A stretch of 44,229 bases of DNA from a virus. Both the position numbers and the translations under genes were made by a program. The notes under the pieces were generated by a model that did no database searches, had not been told where the DNA came from, and saw nothing but the letters and a program-made list of their open reading frames with translations. Of this stretch, positions 1-9,662 are shown piece after piece; position 1 is the first letter of the stretch, and each line of letters starts with the position of its first letter. The DNA lies in IMG/VR virus record IMGVR_UViG_3300031999_000052, positions 1 to 44,229 of that record, one strand, 5' to 3'.

Positions 1-532
1 CAAGTCCTGTTACGTCAAATTCTTCTGTTTGAAGTGGTTTTTTTGCTTTTTTATCGAATGGTTTACCTTCACCAGCAGCTTCTTCAACTTTCTGACCTTT
101 TTTTGCTTCTTTATCAAATGGGTCGCCTTTACCAACAGTATCAGTGATTTTTACATCTTCTTCTACTTTTTCGCCTTCTTTTGATTTTTCAACAAAGGGT
201 TTACCTTCACCAGCAGCTTCTTCAACTTTTGCCACTTCTTTTGCTTTTTCATCGAAGGGTTTACCTTCTCCAGCAGTTTCTTTTACAACCTTTTTGGTTT
301 CTTTAGTTTGATTTTTCATAACAGATTCTTTATTTGTTTCAGATTCGTCTAATTTTTTGTAAGACTCTTTTACTGATTTATTTTTATTTTGTAATTCTTC
401 TTTTAATAAGTTGTTGAATTTTTCGGGAAATTCTTCAGCTAATTTTTTCTTAGCATTAGCATCTGCAGCTTCCATGATTTCATTATAATCACTTAAAGCC
501 TCTTTTACTATCGATTTTTTATCGTCTTTCAT
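1..532 (-). CDS. Prohead core/scaffold-like protein, 3' end off the window
   Basis: Partial gene starting at ATG 532 and running off the left edge after about 177 codons. The product is very Lys/Glu-rich and low in hydrophobics. From about residue 85 it carries four degenerate repeats around GEGKPFDxKAKE. This composition, and its place directly after the gp21-type protease on the same strand, match T4 gene 22 (scaffold) following gene 21. An LKE site near residue 44 could be cut by the protease. A major capsid gene would be expected next, beyond the window. The scaffold role is inferred from composition and order, not from a recognised domain. Confidence 0.6.
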   Translation of the reverse strand, partial: MKDDKKSIVKEALSDYNEIMEAADANAKKKLAEEFPEKFNNLLKEELQNKNKSVKESYKKLDESETNKESVMKNQTKETKKVVKETAGEGKPFDEKAKEVAKVEEAAGEGKPFVEKSKEGEKVEEDVKITDTVGKGDPFDKEAKKGQKVEEAAGEGKPFDKKAKKPLQTEEFDVTGL

Positions 533-568
533 ACTATTTTAATATCGTATCTAATATTATAATCTTTA

Positions 569-578
569 TATAAATACA
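569..578 (-). promoter_or_regulatory. Late-type box before the scaffold-like gene
   Basis: Sense-strand TGTATTTATA lies 36 nt before the ATG at 532, a longer gap than most copies. Confidence 0.5.
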
Positions 579-674
579 TTATTTTTAAGAAAAAGCATAT
601 TTTTTTATAAAAACACACTAATTTTCTTGTTTTTTCAAAATATTATATTTATATTTTATTGCAATTAATTCTCT

Positions 675-1370
675 TTATAATAGAAATTTATTAACGGCAG
701 TTATTATTTTTATTTCTTCTTCTTTAAGATAAACACCATTATTGTTCACATAATTTTCACCAAATTCATCACGTTTAAGGGGAAATAAATATGCACCCGG
801 AATACTTGGTGTTGAAACTAAATCAAAACCTATTAATTCAAAATCATTTTGAACAAGATTTTCACCATTTATTTCTTTAAGCGTACCAACACCACGAGAT
901 GAAATTCCTATTTTTATTTTGTTTTGTAAATAAAGAACAATTTTATCACCAACAACTGAAACAACCCCATATTTAATGTATCCGGGAGATACAATAATTT
1001 TAATTTGTCCAAATAAAACATTTTCTTGATCATCTTTACCCCACCATATTTTCGTAATCATGTGTGATATATTTTGAAGTGAAATAATAGATGAGTCAGG
1101 ATGATCTGCTTCTGATACGGCACTATTTGTATCAATTAATTGTTGATATATGTTAACTTGTGGTACTAAAACATCTTTTGGATAAATTCTACCATTTTTA
1201 TTTTTAACACCCCATTTTTGTAGAACGCAATTGATTAAGACTGGTTCATTTGGCTTGAGTTCAAAATTTTCCTTAAGAATATCTTTATTAATTTCTGAAC
1301 TAATATATCCAGCATCGTGTTCAATCAAAATTCCAAATCCTATTTCACCTGCTTGTAATATCTTACTCAT
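675..1370 (-). CDS. 21: Prohead protease, T4 gp21-like
   Basis: Serine protease that matures the prohead by cutting scaffold and internal proteins after (L/I)-x-E. At 231 aa it is close to T4 gp21. Visible motifs are NKNGRIYP (57-64), SEADHP (86-91, with the probable catalytic His90), GISSRG (155-160, with the probable nucleophile Ser) and GFDLVSTPSIPG (181-192), the usual order in this family. It lies between the portal and scaffold-like genes, as in T4. Its presence gives meaning to the many (L/I)xE leaders elsewhere in the window. It has its own late-type box. Confidence 0.9.
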   Translation of the reverse strand: MSKILQAGEIGFGILIEHDAGYISSEINKDILKENFELKPNEPVLINCVLQKWGVKNKNGRIYPKDVLVPQVNIYQQLIDTNSAVSEADHPDSSIISLQNISHMITKIWWGKDDQENVLFGQIKIIVSPGYIKYGVVSVVGDKIVLYLQNKIKIGISSRGVGTLKEINGENLVQNDFELIGFDLVSTPSIPGAYLFPLKRDEFGENYVNNNGVYLKEEEIKIITAVNKFLL

Positions 1371-1386
1371 ATTAAATATCTTTCTA

Positions 1387-1396
1387 TATAAATAGT
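1387..1396 (-). promoter_or_regulatory. Late-type box before the protease gene
   Basis: Sense ACTATTTATA ends 16 nt before the ATG at 1370. C replaces the usual G at the second position. Confidence 0.5.
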
Positions 1397-1444
1397 TTTA
1401 ATTACTTAATTGGTATTTTTAAAATTTATATTTTTTATAATAAT

Positions 1445-1453
1445 GTATTTATA
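1445..1453 (+). promoter_or_regulatory. Late-type box before the baseplate hub gene
   Basis: Sense GTATTTATA followed by ATAAAA, 14 nt before the ATG at 1468. Confidence 0.6.
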
Positions 1454-1467
1454 ATAAAATCAGAAAA

Positions 1468-4400
1468 ATGGCGAGTAATGTTAAACCAATTGAACCTAAT
1501 GATGTGAACATTAATATGAATATGGTTAATGGTATTCCACAATATCAGGATATGTATATTTTTGCTGAATTAACAGCAACCAGAAAGGGAAGGACAGTAT
1601 TGGTTAGTATTGGGAATCTTAATGAATATTCTATTGAGGAAACTGGTCTGGGAGATACCAAAACGGTTAATTTTTTGGGTAATAATCAAGATATAACAAA
1701 TCCAAATTATTTAAATTTTACAACAAATTATTATGATGGCAGCAATGGAAATAAAGTTCAATATGAAGGATTTGGAATAAGTAATATTAAAATCGTAACT
1801 AATTCATCTTTTATTCCTCAAATTAATATTCAGTTTGTTGACATAAGAGGATTGGCATTTTTTAATCGTGAAGATTCACCATATAGAATATTATTTGATT
1901 TTCCACCACCCATTTTTAATTTAACAATTAAAGGATATTATGGTAAAGCATTAAAATATCAAATACATCTTGTTAAATACACTTCTGAATTTAAAGCAGA
2001 AAATGGTAATTTTATTATTGATGCAGAATTCGTAGCAGTTACATTTGCACCATTAGCCGATATTTTATTTAGATATATAATTAATTTTCCGTTAATTAAT
2101 AATCCAAATTCAATTAATCCAAATTCTGGTGTTAAACCAAATAACACATATGAATTAATAACAAAATTAAGAAGTTTATATTCAAAAGTTTCGGAACGAA
2201 TAAAAGGTGAAAATCTAACCAGAAATTATGACAATATAATAGCCAAAATTCGTAAGGTTGATGATATGTATTCAGCATTATCCTTTTACAATATGGATGA
2301 AAATTTGAATAAAAATGGTATTATATATACCATGATATTAGATAAATCACAATTATCAACACCCCCATTTAATATAAGCATAAATAATGCGGAAATAATT
2401 CAATTAAAAAATAATTATATTCTTAACTATGCCGATATAATTAAAGAATTTCCAACAGCCAATAATTCAGAAAATATTAACAAAAGACTTTATATTGCAA
2501 ATATATGTTCAAATGAAACTTCAGAATATTCATCTGTATCTGACCAAGAAGCTGCATTAAAAACATTTAGCAATAAATTAATTAATAATGCAAAAAATAT
2601 TGGACTGAATATCAATATTCCATCCCCAATTCGATTTACAAATAACTATAATATATCATTAGGAAAAGGAAATAATAATGAAGAATTAACATATTATGTT
2701 GGAATTGACATTACCGATTTATTCTTTAATTTATATAGAGAAAAAACTAATTTAAATATTGCAAGATCAAATACTTCAACAGAAATTAATATCATGATTA
2801 ATGGTTTAATTGAGGAAGAACTTGGCATGTTGCCCACAATATATAACATATTTAAAATTATTTTAGATGATGTTGATACATTTTTTAATATTTTAAGAGA
2901 AAAATCTAATAATGCCGAAGAACATCATAATGAAATCAGCATAAAAAATCAAATATTAAGTTCTGAAATGTATAAAGATATTGATGCTAAAAAAAATAAT
3001 ATTAATGCTCATATATTTGCATTTCCATTAGTTGTAAACAAACAACCAGTTTCTGGTGGATTTAGAGAGGTAAGAATCGCACCAATTGAACTTAGCAAAA
3101 GTTTAGAACCAAATCCATTTCCAGAAATAACATTGGTTAATAATTTTATTGATACGTTTTTTCTTCAAAAAAAATTCACCGAACTTTTAAATCAAAGGGA
3201 TATACTTGATGAAGATGGAAAATTAAGATGGATACCAATATCACCAATTGATTCACAACATGTAAATGATAATACTGAAAGTCCTTATATGAAAATTTTA
3301 TGTCCTTCAATTATTTCAGGAGAAATTAGTTTAAATTCTGAAGATGAATTGGTTCAAATATTCAATATTATGTTAAAAAGATTTTATGTATTATCCCAAT
3401 ATTCATTTTTAACAACTTTTTATGAAAATGGAAATATTGGTAAGGCAATTATTGAATTATTTTCAAATTCTGAAGCCATTAATTTAGTATCTTCAATAAC
3501 TGACATAAAACATGCTGGTCTTTTAAAAGAAAAAGCAAAAAAATATATAAATAATATTGAATTTTTTTATGATGATTTAGAAAAATCCGTTAATTATAAT
3601 TTTAATGAAACTGAAAAATTATTTTTTTCAATGTCTGATAATGAAAATGATCCTTATAATGATGCATATGTTGATAAAAAAAATTCTAATTATAAAGGAC
3701 TTAAAATAAGTTTTAGTGATATTAATTTTCAGGAAAATCCCGATAATAAATCCAACAATTTAATTGATGTGTTTATAACAGACTATAAAAATAAGAATTT
3801 TTTGAGTTGGGTTAAAGGTCAAAATCAATTTTTAAATTCCATTGGTTTAACCGATAAAAATGTTATATATGTTAAAGATGATATGATCGGGTCGGAATTA
3901 CTTAATTTTACTGTTAACCCATATTCATATAGTGTTACTGCTCCTAATATTCAGGAAAATCAAATAATAACTAATTATGAAGGAATTGTACTTAGAACAA
4001 AATTTTTAACAAATAATTTTAGTATTGGAATTGATAAAAAAACTGCCATTGATCTTTTATCTGAAAGTGGTAATATTATTTTTAAAAATGGAATCAGTGC
4101 AAATATAATGCCTAATTCTAATATAGAAAGCATTAATATTATTGATATGTGGGTAAATCAATTATCACATTATGATGATGAAATATACAATACAATAATT
4201 AACACAAAATCAAAATTAGGAGCATTATTATATTTATCAAATTTTGGATATACGTTAGGTCCATTTAATGATTTTCCCAATAAATTAAACACCAAAATAT
4301 TTAATATTCCAGCAGTAATTAGTGTTCCGGCATATTTACCACCATATATGGGTGTTTTAATTGATGCAATAAATGGCAATGGTATAACCGAAACCGAAAT

Positions 4401-6726
4401 ATATGATTTCTTCACAACTGGTGCAGGAAAAAATTTAAGTAGTTCAGGTCTTTTTATTTTTGCAGATATTTATGATATTAAAAATCATTTATCTGAAAAC
4501 GATAAATTAGAATTTAAAAAAGAATTTGATAATTTTTATAATGGTTTTTCATCGCTTAATTATAATGATATTTTTAATCAAATTAAATTATTATATGATG
4601 ATGTTAATAATATAGTGGAAATTAAAGAATTAAAAAAAAGGGCATATGAATCTGATTCAAATTTATTACAATATATAAATGCAAAAAAAAATGCATACGG
4701 ATATCGATTAATCCCCAATTCTGGAAGTGATAATCATAATTATTATGATTATATTATTAAACCATTAATTACAAGAACAAATATTATAAATTTTAGTGAT
4801 ATAACATTTAATATTGACCCAACAATTATTCATAATAATTATCAGTCTCTTAATTCATTAAATAAAGATACAATAATAAAACCCATCAATGATAATTATT
4901 TTAAAGAATTTTTTTCAAATACATTAAATGCAATAAGTGATGAAGAAAAAAAATTAATAGAATCAGAAAAAGCAAATGATAATTTAAAAAATGATGATGA
5001 TATTATAACGCAAACATATTATTCATTTAAAAATATTAACGATAAATGGCTTTCCAGTCCCAATTTTAAAAACATAAATGGTTTTCCATTTAATAATGAT
5101 AATAACAATAATTTAATTAAATTATTTGCTTTTGTTGACAGAGCAATGAATCCAATTGGTGATACAATGATTAATGCTGAGGTTTTATTAGAAATGTTTG
5201 AAGACCCAAATATTTCAGTATTTACTGCATTATCACAACTTTTATCATTAAATGGATTTGAATTTTTTCCATTACAAAATTTTATGTCATATGATGATGA
5301 AATAAATAATAATAAACTTTGGGAAGAATCATTTAAAATAGATACCAGTGGTATTGTTAATGGTAGTCCAGCATATGTTTGTATGTTTATTGGCGGGAGT
5401 TCAAGTTATCCAACAAATTGTGGTAATGGTTTTACTGATGATAGTATTATTGATTTGGAAACTGCAGATTCGTTAGATTTTAATACAACTAAACCAGCAG
5501 TTCTTTCCGATGATGAAATAAATAATCCTACATTTCCATATAGACAAGTAAAAGCATTTAAAGTAAGATTTGGTGAACAAAATCAATCAATGTTTACCGA
5601 TATAAAAATTGAAAGTAAAGAATATCCCGATACAAATGAATCAATACAAATATTATCAAGATTGGCTGGTGATATGAAAGATGAAGCACCCGTACCAAAA
5701 GGTCAAAATTTATATAACTTGTATGAAAACAGGGCATATAGAGCAACAATAACTGGCATGGGCAACGCAATGATTCAACCAACACAATATTTTCAATTAG
5801 AAAATGTGCCTTTATTTAATGGTGCATATTTAATATTATCGGTTGAACACACAATTGAATTGAATAAAATGATGACAAATTTTTCTGGAACTAAAATTCT
5901 CAGATATCCCGTTCCAAGAGTAATGAATCCAGCAGCAATTTATGGTTTTGAAGGTGGTTTTGAAAGTATGTCCCCCGGTGAAACGATACAAAAAACACAA
6001 GCAATAACAATGTCACAACCAAGGTTAACCGAATTAAAATCTGTTTTTGGAATTGATATTTCTCATTATCAGGGAAATATTAATTGGAATAAAATAATTA
6101 ATAATCCCAATACTAATGAACCAGAAATTAAATTTGCTTTTATAAAAGTCACTCAAGGAACTAACATTATTGATAACATGGCAGAAACAAATGCTACTCA
6201 AGCAAAAAATGCTGGTTTAAAAATTAGTTATTATCATTTTGGAGAACCATACACGGGTCAAGATATTGTTGGTAATGCAAAAGCACAAGCAAATTATTTT
6301 ATTAATACAATTATAACCAAAATTGCAGCAAATAAATTACCAGAACCAGATTTTCCACTTATATTAGATTTTGAAAATAATGATATTAATAATACCAAAT
6401 GGTCAATAAATAAAACCAATAATAATTTATGGATTAATACATTTATTACCGAACTAAAAAAAGCAAAATATAATACAATTCTTTATGGTGGTAAAAGTAT
6501 TTTTGAAGAAAAAACAAATAATAATTTTAGTGAAGTGCCATTATGGTTTGCAGGACCAATAGAAGCACCAAATAGTCCAGAAATGACAAATCCAATAATT
6601 CCAAGTGGATGGAAAAACTGGATTGTATGGCAATTTAGTTGGCAGGGAAGACCTTATGGACATCATGGTGACGTTGATTTAAATGCAATGAAAGAAGATT
6701 ATTTTAATTCACCCAAATTAACATAA
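1468..6726 (+). CDS. Baseplate hub protein with C-terminal GH25 muramidase
   Basis: A 1752-aa structural protein. Residues from about 1527 to the end form a GH25 lysozyme domain: GIDISHYQGNINW, FAFIKVTQGT, YYHFGEP, LILDFEN and WIVWQFSW are present, with the catalytic Asp/Glu in the DIS and LDFEN positions. Residues about 1365-1490 look like a gp27/gpD-type hub domain (MFTDIKIES, GMGNAMIQPTQYF, GAYLILSVEHTI). The N-terminal 200 residues are also baseplate-like. T4 splits hub and lysozyme between gp27 and gp5; here both appear in one chain with a different lysozyme family. It is on the plus strand inside an otherwise minus-strand block. It probably digests peptidoglycan at the tail tip during entry. 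Confidence 0.8.
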   Translation: MASNVKPIEPNDVNINMNMVNGIPQYQDMYIFAELTATRKGRTVLVSIGNLNEYSIEETGLGDTKTVNFLGNNQDITNPNYLNFTTNYYDGSNGNKVQYEGFGISNIKIVTNSSFIPQINIQFVDIRGLAFFNREDSPYRILFDFPPPIFNLTIKGYYGKALKYQIHLVKYTSEFKAENGNFIIDAEFVAVTFAPLADILFRYIINFPLINNPNSINPNSGVKPNNTYELITKLRSLYSKVSERIKGENLTRNYDNIIAKIRKVDDMYSALSFYNMDENLNKNGIIYTMILDKSQLSTPPFNISINNAEIIQLKNNYILNYADIIKEFPTANNSENINKRLYIANICSNETSEYSSVSDQEAALKTFSNKLINNAKNIGLNINIPSPIRFTNNYNISLGKGNNNEELTYYVGIDITDLFFNLYREKTNLNIARSNTSTEINIMINGLIEEELGMLPTIYNIFKIILDDVDTFFNILREKSNNAEEHHNEISIKNQILSSEMYKDIDAKKNNINAHIFAFPLVVNKQPVSGGFREVRIAPIELSKSLEPNPFPEITLVNNFIDTFFLQKKFTELLNQRDILDEDGKLRWIPISPIDSQHVNDNTESPYMKILCPSIISGEISLNSEDELVQIFNIMLKRFYVLSQYSFLTTFYENGNIGKAIIELFSNSEAINLVSSITDIKHAGLLKEKAKKYINNIEFFYDDLEKSVNYNFNETEKLFFSMSDNENDPYNDAYVDKKNSNYKGLKISFSDINFQENPDNKSNNLIDVFITDYKNKNFLSWVKGQNQFLNSIGLTDKNVIYVKDDMIGSELLNFTVNPYSYSVTAPNIQENQIITNYEGIVLRTKFLTNNFSIGIDKKTAIDLLSESGNIIFKNGISANIMPNSNIESINIIDMWVNQLSHYDDEIYNTIINTKSKLGALLYLSNFGYTLGPFNDFPNKLNTKIFNIPAVISVPAYLPPYMGVLIDAINGNGITETEIYDFFTTGAGKNLSSSGLFIFADIYDIKNHLSENDKLEFKKEFDNFYNGFSSLNYNDIFNQIKLLYDDVNNIVEIKELKKRAYESDSNLLQYINAKKNAYGYRLIPNSGSDNHNYYDYIIKPLITRTNIINFSDITFNIDPTIIHNNYQSLNSLNKDTIIKPINDNYFKEFFSNTLNAISDEEKKLIESEKANDNLKNDDDIITQTYYSFKNINDKWLSSPNFKNINGFPFNNDNNNNLIKLFAFVDRAMNPIGDTMINAEVLLEMFEDPNISVFTALSQLLSLNGFEFFPLQNFMSYDDEINNNKLWEESFKIDTSGIVNGSPAYVCMFIGGSSSYPTNCGNGFTDDSIIDLETADSLDFNTTKPAVLSDDEINNPTFPYRQVKAFKVRFGEQNQSMFTDIKIESKEYPDTNESIQILSRLAGDMKDEAPVPKGQNLYNLYENRAYRATITGMGNAMIQPTQYFQLENVPLFNGAYLILSVEHTIELNKMMTNFSGTKILRYPVPRVMNPAAIYGFEGGFESMSPGETIQKTQAITMSQPRLTELKSVFGIDISHYQGNINWNKIINNPNTNEPEIKFAFIKVTQGTNIIDNMAETNATQAKNAGLKISYYHFGEPYTGQDIVGNAKAQANYFINTIITKIAANKLPEPDFPLILDFENNDINNTKWSINKTNNNLWINTFITELKKAKYNTILYGGKSIFEEKTNNNFSEVPLWFAGPIEAPNSPEMTNPIIPSGWKNWIVWQFSWQGRPYGHHGDVDLNAMKEDYFNSPKLT

Positions 6727-6739
6727 AATAATTATTAAT

Positions 6740-7513
6740 TTATAATAATCCTTTCTTAAGTTCATGAAGACCAATAATATCATCATCCACGGTTTGTGGA
6801 TTAAATAACATTTCTTTTATTTTTTGAATTGCTTTAGTAATATTTTCTTTAACAGTATCTTTATTAACATTTTCTAATATTAATAAATTTTCATTTTTAT
6901 ATTCTTCAAGAAGTTCTTGTTTTTCTTTTTCATCAGATTTAATAAGTTTATGAAACAAATTTTTATCTTCTTCATTTAACGATTCATATCTTTTATTAAA
7001 TTTATTAACTGCAATTGCAATAATATCTTCATTTATAAGTTCAGCATCAACATTTTCAAGAATATTTTTCTTTGAATTTTTTATATGATTTAAAACTAAT
7101 GTAAATGATTCATGAATATCATCAACATCAATATCAGAATAATTACTCAAAGATTCTTTAATTAAATTTCCAATTGCAATATACAATTTAACTTTATCAT
7201 TAACCTGAACATCTTCAGTAAGGAATGGTTCTAATTTTTCATGTTCTTTTTCAATTTCATTGAGAGTATATACTTCAAATAATTTAATATTATTATCAAT
7301 GTAACGAGTTGCAATTAAATCATTTTCAAGATGTTTTGTTTCAATATTATTAAACACCTTAAATTCTAATTGTAAAATGGGTGAATTTTTTACAACATTG
7401 AAAAAATCATTTGTTAATTTTTTTGATTCTTCAATTAAAGTATTACCAAAATAAGCGTCCTTTAATTTCTTGGAAACCACCAAATTAACAATTCCAATAT
7501 TGATGTTTTTCAT
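6740..7513 (-). CDS. Conserved-position phage protein between portal and protease
   Basis: A 257-aa acidic, probably all-helical protein with no domain I recognise. It sits between portal and protease, where T4 has its small prohead core genes 67 and 68, so a core or assembly role is possible. Several LxE/IxE tripeptides are present but no leader-like N-terminus. It has its own late-type box 19 nt upstream. Function unknown. Confidence 0.75.
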   Translation of the reverse strand: MKNINIGIVNLVVSKKLKDAYFGNTLIEESKKLTNDFFNVVKNSPILQLEFKVFNNIETKHLENDLIATRYIDNNIKLFEVYTLNEIEKEHEKLEPFLTEDVQVNDKVKLYIAIGNLIKESLSNYSDIDVDDIHESFTLVLNHIKNSKKNILENVDAELINEDIIAIAVNKFNKRYESLNEEDKNLFHKLIKSDEKEKQELLEEYKNENLLILENVNKDTVKENITKAIQKIKEMLFNPQTVDDDIIGLHELKKGLL

Positions 7514-7532
7514 ATAATTTTGTTCGATTTAT

Positions 7533-7542
7533 TATAAATACT
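7533..7542 (-). promoter_or_regulatory. Late-type box before the 257-aa gene
   Basis: Sense AGTATTTATA followed by ATAAA, 19 nt before the ATG at 7513. Confidence 0.6.
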
Positions 7543-7581
7543 GTAAATAACTATAAACGTTTATTTTATATATTATATTAA

Positions 7582-9591
7582 TTATTCAAGTAATTCAATA
7601 TTTTCAATATCAACATTCTCCGCTTCATCAATTTTTTGTTCTTTATTAATACTATCACTTGTTTTTAATAAAGCATCAATTTCATTAATCATAGTTAATG
7701 CACCTTTATTTAATTTATCATTAATCGCATTATTTTCGCTAATAACTTTTTTATGTTTCTTTTCTTTTTTATGTTCGGGTTCTAAACTATTACCAAAAAC
7801 CATTTTTTCAACATGTCTATTGAATTCTTCTTCGCTTAATTTTTTGCGTCCTTCAGCCAATGGTGGCATTTCTCCACCACCACCTGCGGGTGGTGTTGCA
7901 GCAGCAGGTACTCCACCACCAGTAGCAAGTCCAGCACCGATTTCAGGTGGTACTCCCGCAGGTGGTGCTGGCGGTGCACCCATTTCACCAGCAGGTGGCA
8001 TTTCCCCTTGTTCTGTTGTGCCAGTTTCACTACCCAATGGCAATCCTTCCATTGGCTCACCAAATCTACTATCAATATCCGTAAACAAACCAGATTTTTT
8101 AATAATAACTGGAGAATCTTGAAGTTCTTGCATAACAACTTTTTCCATTTTTTGTTGTTTTAAATCATCAACAATTTCTCTATCACTCCAATTAAATAAC
8201 ATACGTTTTGCTGTAGTATGTGACATTGCTGCAATACCACCTTCACCACGTGTTAATTCAGTATATGTTTGTGCTTTATCACGCATTAATTCTGATTTTA
8301 ATAATTCTTGCTGAGTTGAAGGATTTGTAAGCGTTAAAACAAAACCACTTAAATCTTCATTAGTATAACCCAATAAATATAAATGTATCATTGCCATTTT
8401 ATTGAGTTCTTGAATCATTGCTTGCTGAATACGATTTATTTTTTTAGAAAAACGAATATCGTATTGTGCCATATTTTTACCAGCACCAACAGCATCTTGG
8501 AAACTCAAAAATGGTTTTGGAATACCAAGACCAACAAATAAGTTATCCCTAAGATACTCTATATCTTGAATTTGATCAAGATTTGAAGCACCGGGTAAAG
8601 TTTCAATTCCTGTTTGTGTATTTGCATTTCTTACTGGTAAGAAATAATCTTCATCATTACCAAGTATATTAAAACGATAATCAATTTGACCATCATTTGG
8701 TGATACTTGTGCCATTTTCTTAAATTTTGTTGCAACTTTATATATATATTCTTCAATATCATCTTCATCAATATTTCCAACATCAATTTTGAATACTTTC
8801 TTTTCACCTGCACGAACAATACGATACGTTAACATAGCATCTTCTGCCATTACTAACTGTCTGAAAACTCTACGTACTTTATTTAAAATAGATGAGCCAT
8901 ATGGTAAATATTTATCGTCTCCGAGTAATCTGAAATGTGCAATTTCAAATACATTGAATTCATCACCTGTCATTCTTTCTCTGAATTTAACAAGTGGTTT
9001 ACCATTTTGAATTCTTTCAAATCTTTCAATTTCATAATTTACCAATTGTTTTACGTGAGAAATGCCTTTTTTTCTTTCACCATAAAGTAAAACAAAATTA
9101 TCACCATATTTTACAATATTTCTTACCCAAAAAGGTAAATTAACGTTCACATTTACAATATCATAGAAAAATTCTTCTAATAAATATTTTATTCTTTCTT
9201 TATTAGAATAAATATTTAACATTTTGCCATTCAAACCAATTGTGGTTGCTTCTTCCATAAATAAATCTAACGCACTTGAAATAATTGGATAATATTCCAT
9301 ACCCTCATAATCAATATATGCTGGTAATCTGGCTGCCTCATATTGTAAAGCCTTTTGAAAACCTCTATCAGTAGTTCTAAAAAATTTATTTTGAAGTTCT
9401 CTTTTTTGTTCTAACTCCAAACCCTTTCTATGTATTTCTTCAGGAGTATTACCCCTAATAATAATTTTTGTTTCTTTAGAAGGTGTACTTTGTGATATGG
9501 ATGGTTGTTGTGTTTGAAGATTAAATCCATCAAGATTCAAAAATTGATTAAGTTGTTGATATATTGTTCCTCTTTTTTCCTTTTCAGCCAT
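7582..9591 (-). CDS. 20: Portal protein, T4 gp20-like
   Basis: Portal vertex protein through which DNA enters and leaves the head. At 669 aa it is longer than T4 gp20 (524 aa). The N-terminal 450 residues show the gp20 pattern: an acidic YEGMEYYPIISSALDLFMEE helix, WVRNIVKYGDNFVL, GSSILNKVRRVFRQL, EDAMLTYRIVRAGEKKVFKI and LPGASNLDQIQDIEYLRDNL. Added at the C-terminus is a Pro/Gly/Ala-rich linker (about residues 525-580) and a charged helical tail, not seen in T4. It follows the terminase on the same strand, as expected for a T4-type head module. It has its own late-type box. Confidence 0.92.
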   Translation of the reverse strand: MAEKEKRGTIYQQLNQFLNLDGFNLQTQQPSISQSTPSKETKIIIRGNTPEEIHRKGLELEQKRELQNKFFRTTDRGFQKALQYEAARLPAYIDYEGMEYYPIISSALDLFMEEATTIGLNGKMLNIYSNKERIKYLLEEFFYDIVNVNVNLPFWVRNIVKYGDNFVLLYGERKKGISHVKQLVNYEIERFERIQNGKPLVKFRERMTGDEFNVFEIAHFRLLGDDKYLPYGSSILNKVRRVFRQLVMAEDAMLTYRIVRAGEKKVFKIDVGNIDEDDIEEYIYKVATKFKKMAQVSPNDGQIDYRFNILGNDEDYFLPVRNANTQTGIETLPGASNLDQIQDIEYLRDNLFVGLGIPKPFLSFQDAVGAGKNMAQYDIRFSKKINRIQQAMIQELNKMAMIHLYLLGYTNEDLSGFVLTLTNPSTQQELLKSELMRDKAQTYTELTRGEGGIAAMSHTTAKRMLFNWSDREIVDDLKQQKMEKVVMQELQDSPVIIKKSGLFTDIDSRFGEPMEGLPLGSETGTTEQGEMPPAGEMGAPPAPPAGVPPEIGAGLATGGGVPAAATPPAGGGGEMPPLAEGRKKLSEEEFNRHVEKMVFGNSLEPEHKKEKKHKKVISENNAINDKLNKGALTMINEIDALLKTSDSINKEQKIDEAENVDIENIELLE

Positions 9592-9614
9592 TTTTATAAT
9601 TTTTTATATTTTTT

Positions 9615-9624
9615 TATAAATACT
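9615..9624 (-). promoter_or_regulatory. Late-type box before the portal gene
   Basis: Sense AGTATTTATA followed by seven A, 23 nt before the ATG at 9591. Confidence 0.6.
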
Positions 9625-9662
9625 TCGATTTTTTGAAAAAGTCATTTAAATATAAATACAAA

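Noticed and set aside
7820-8138. Pro/Gly-rich plus-strand ORF and Gln/Val-rich minus-strand ORF over the portal gene
   Set aside because: Both are shadows of the Pro/Gly/Ala linker in the portal C-terminus.
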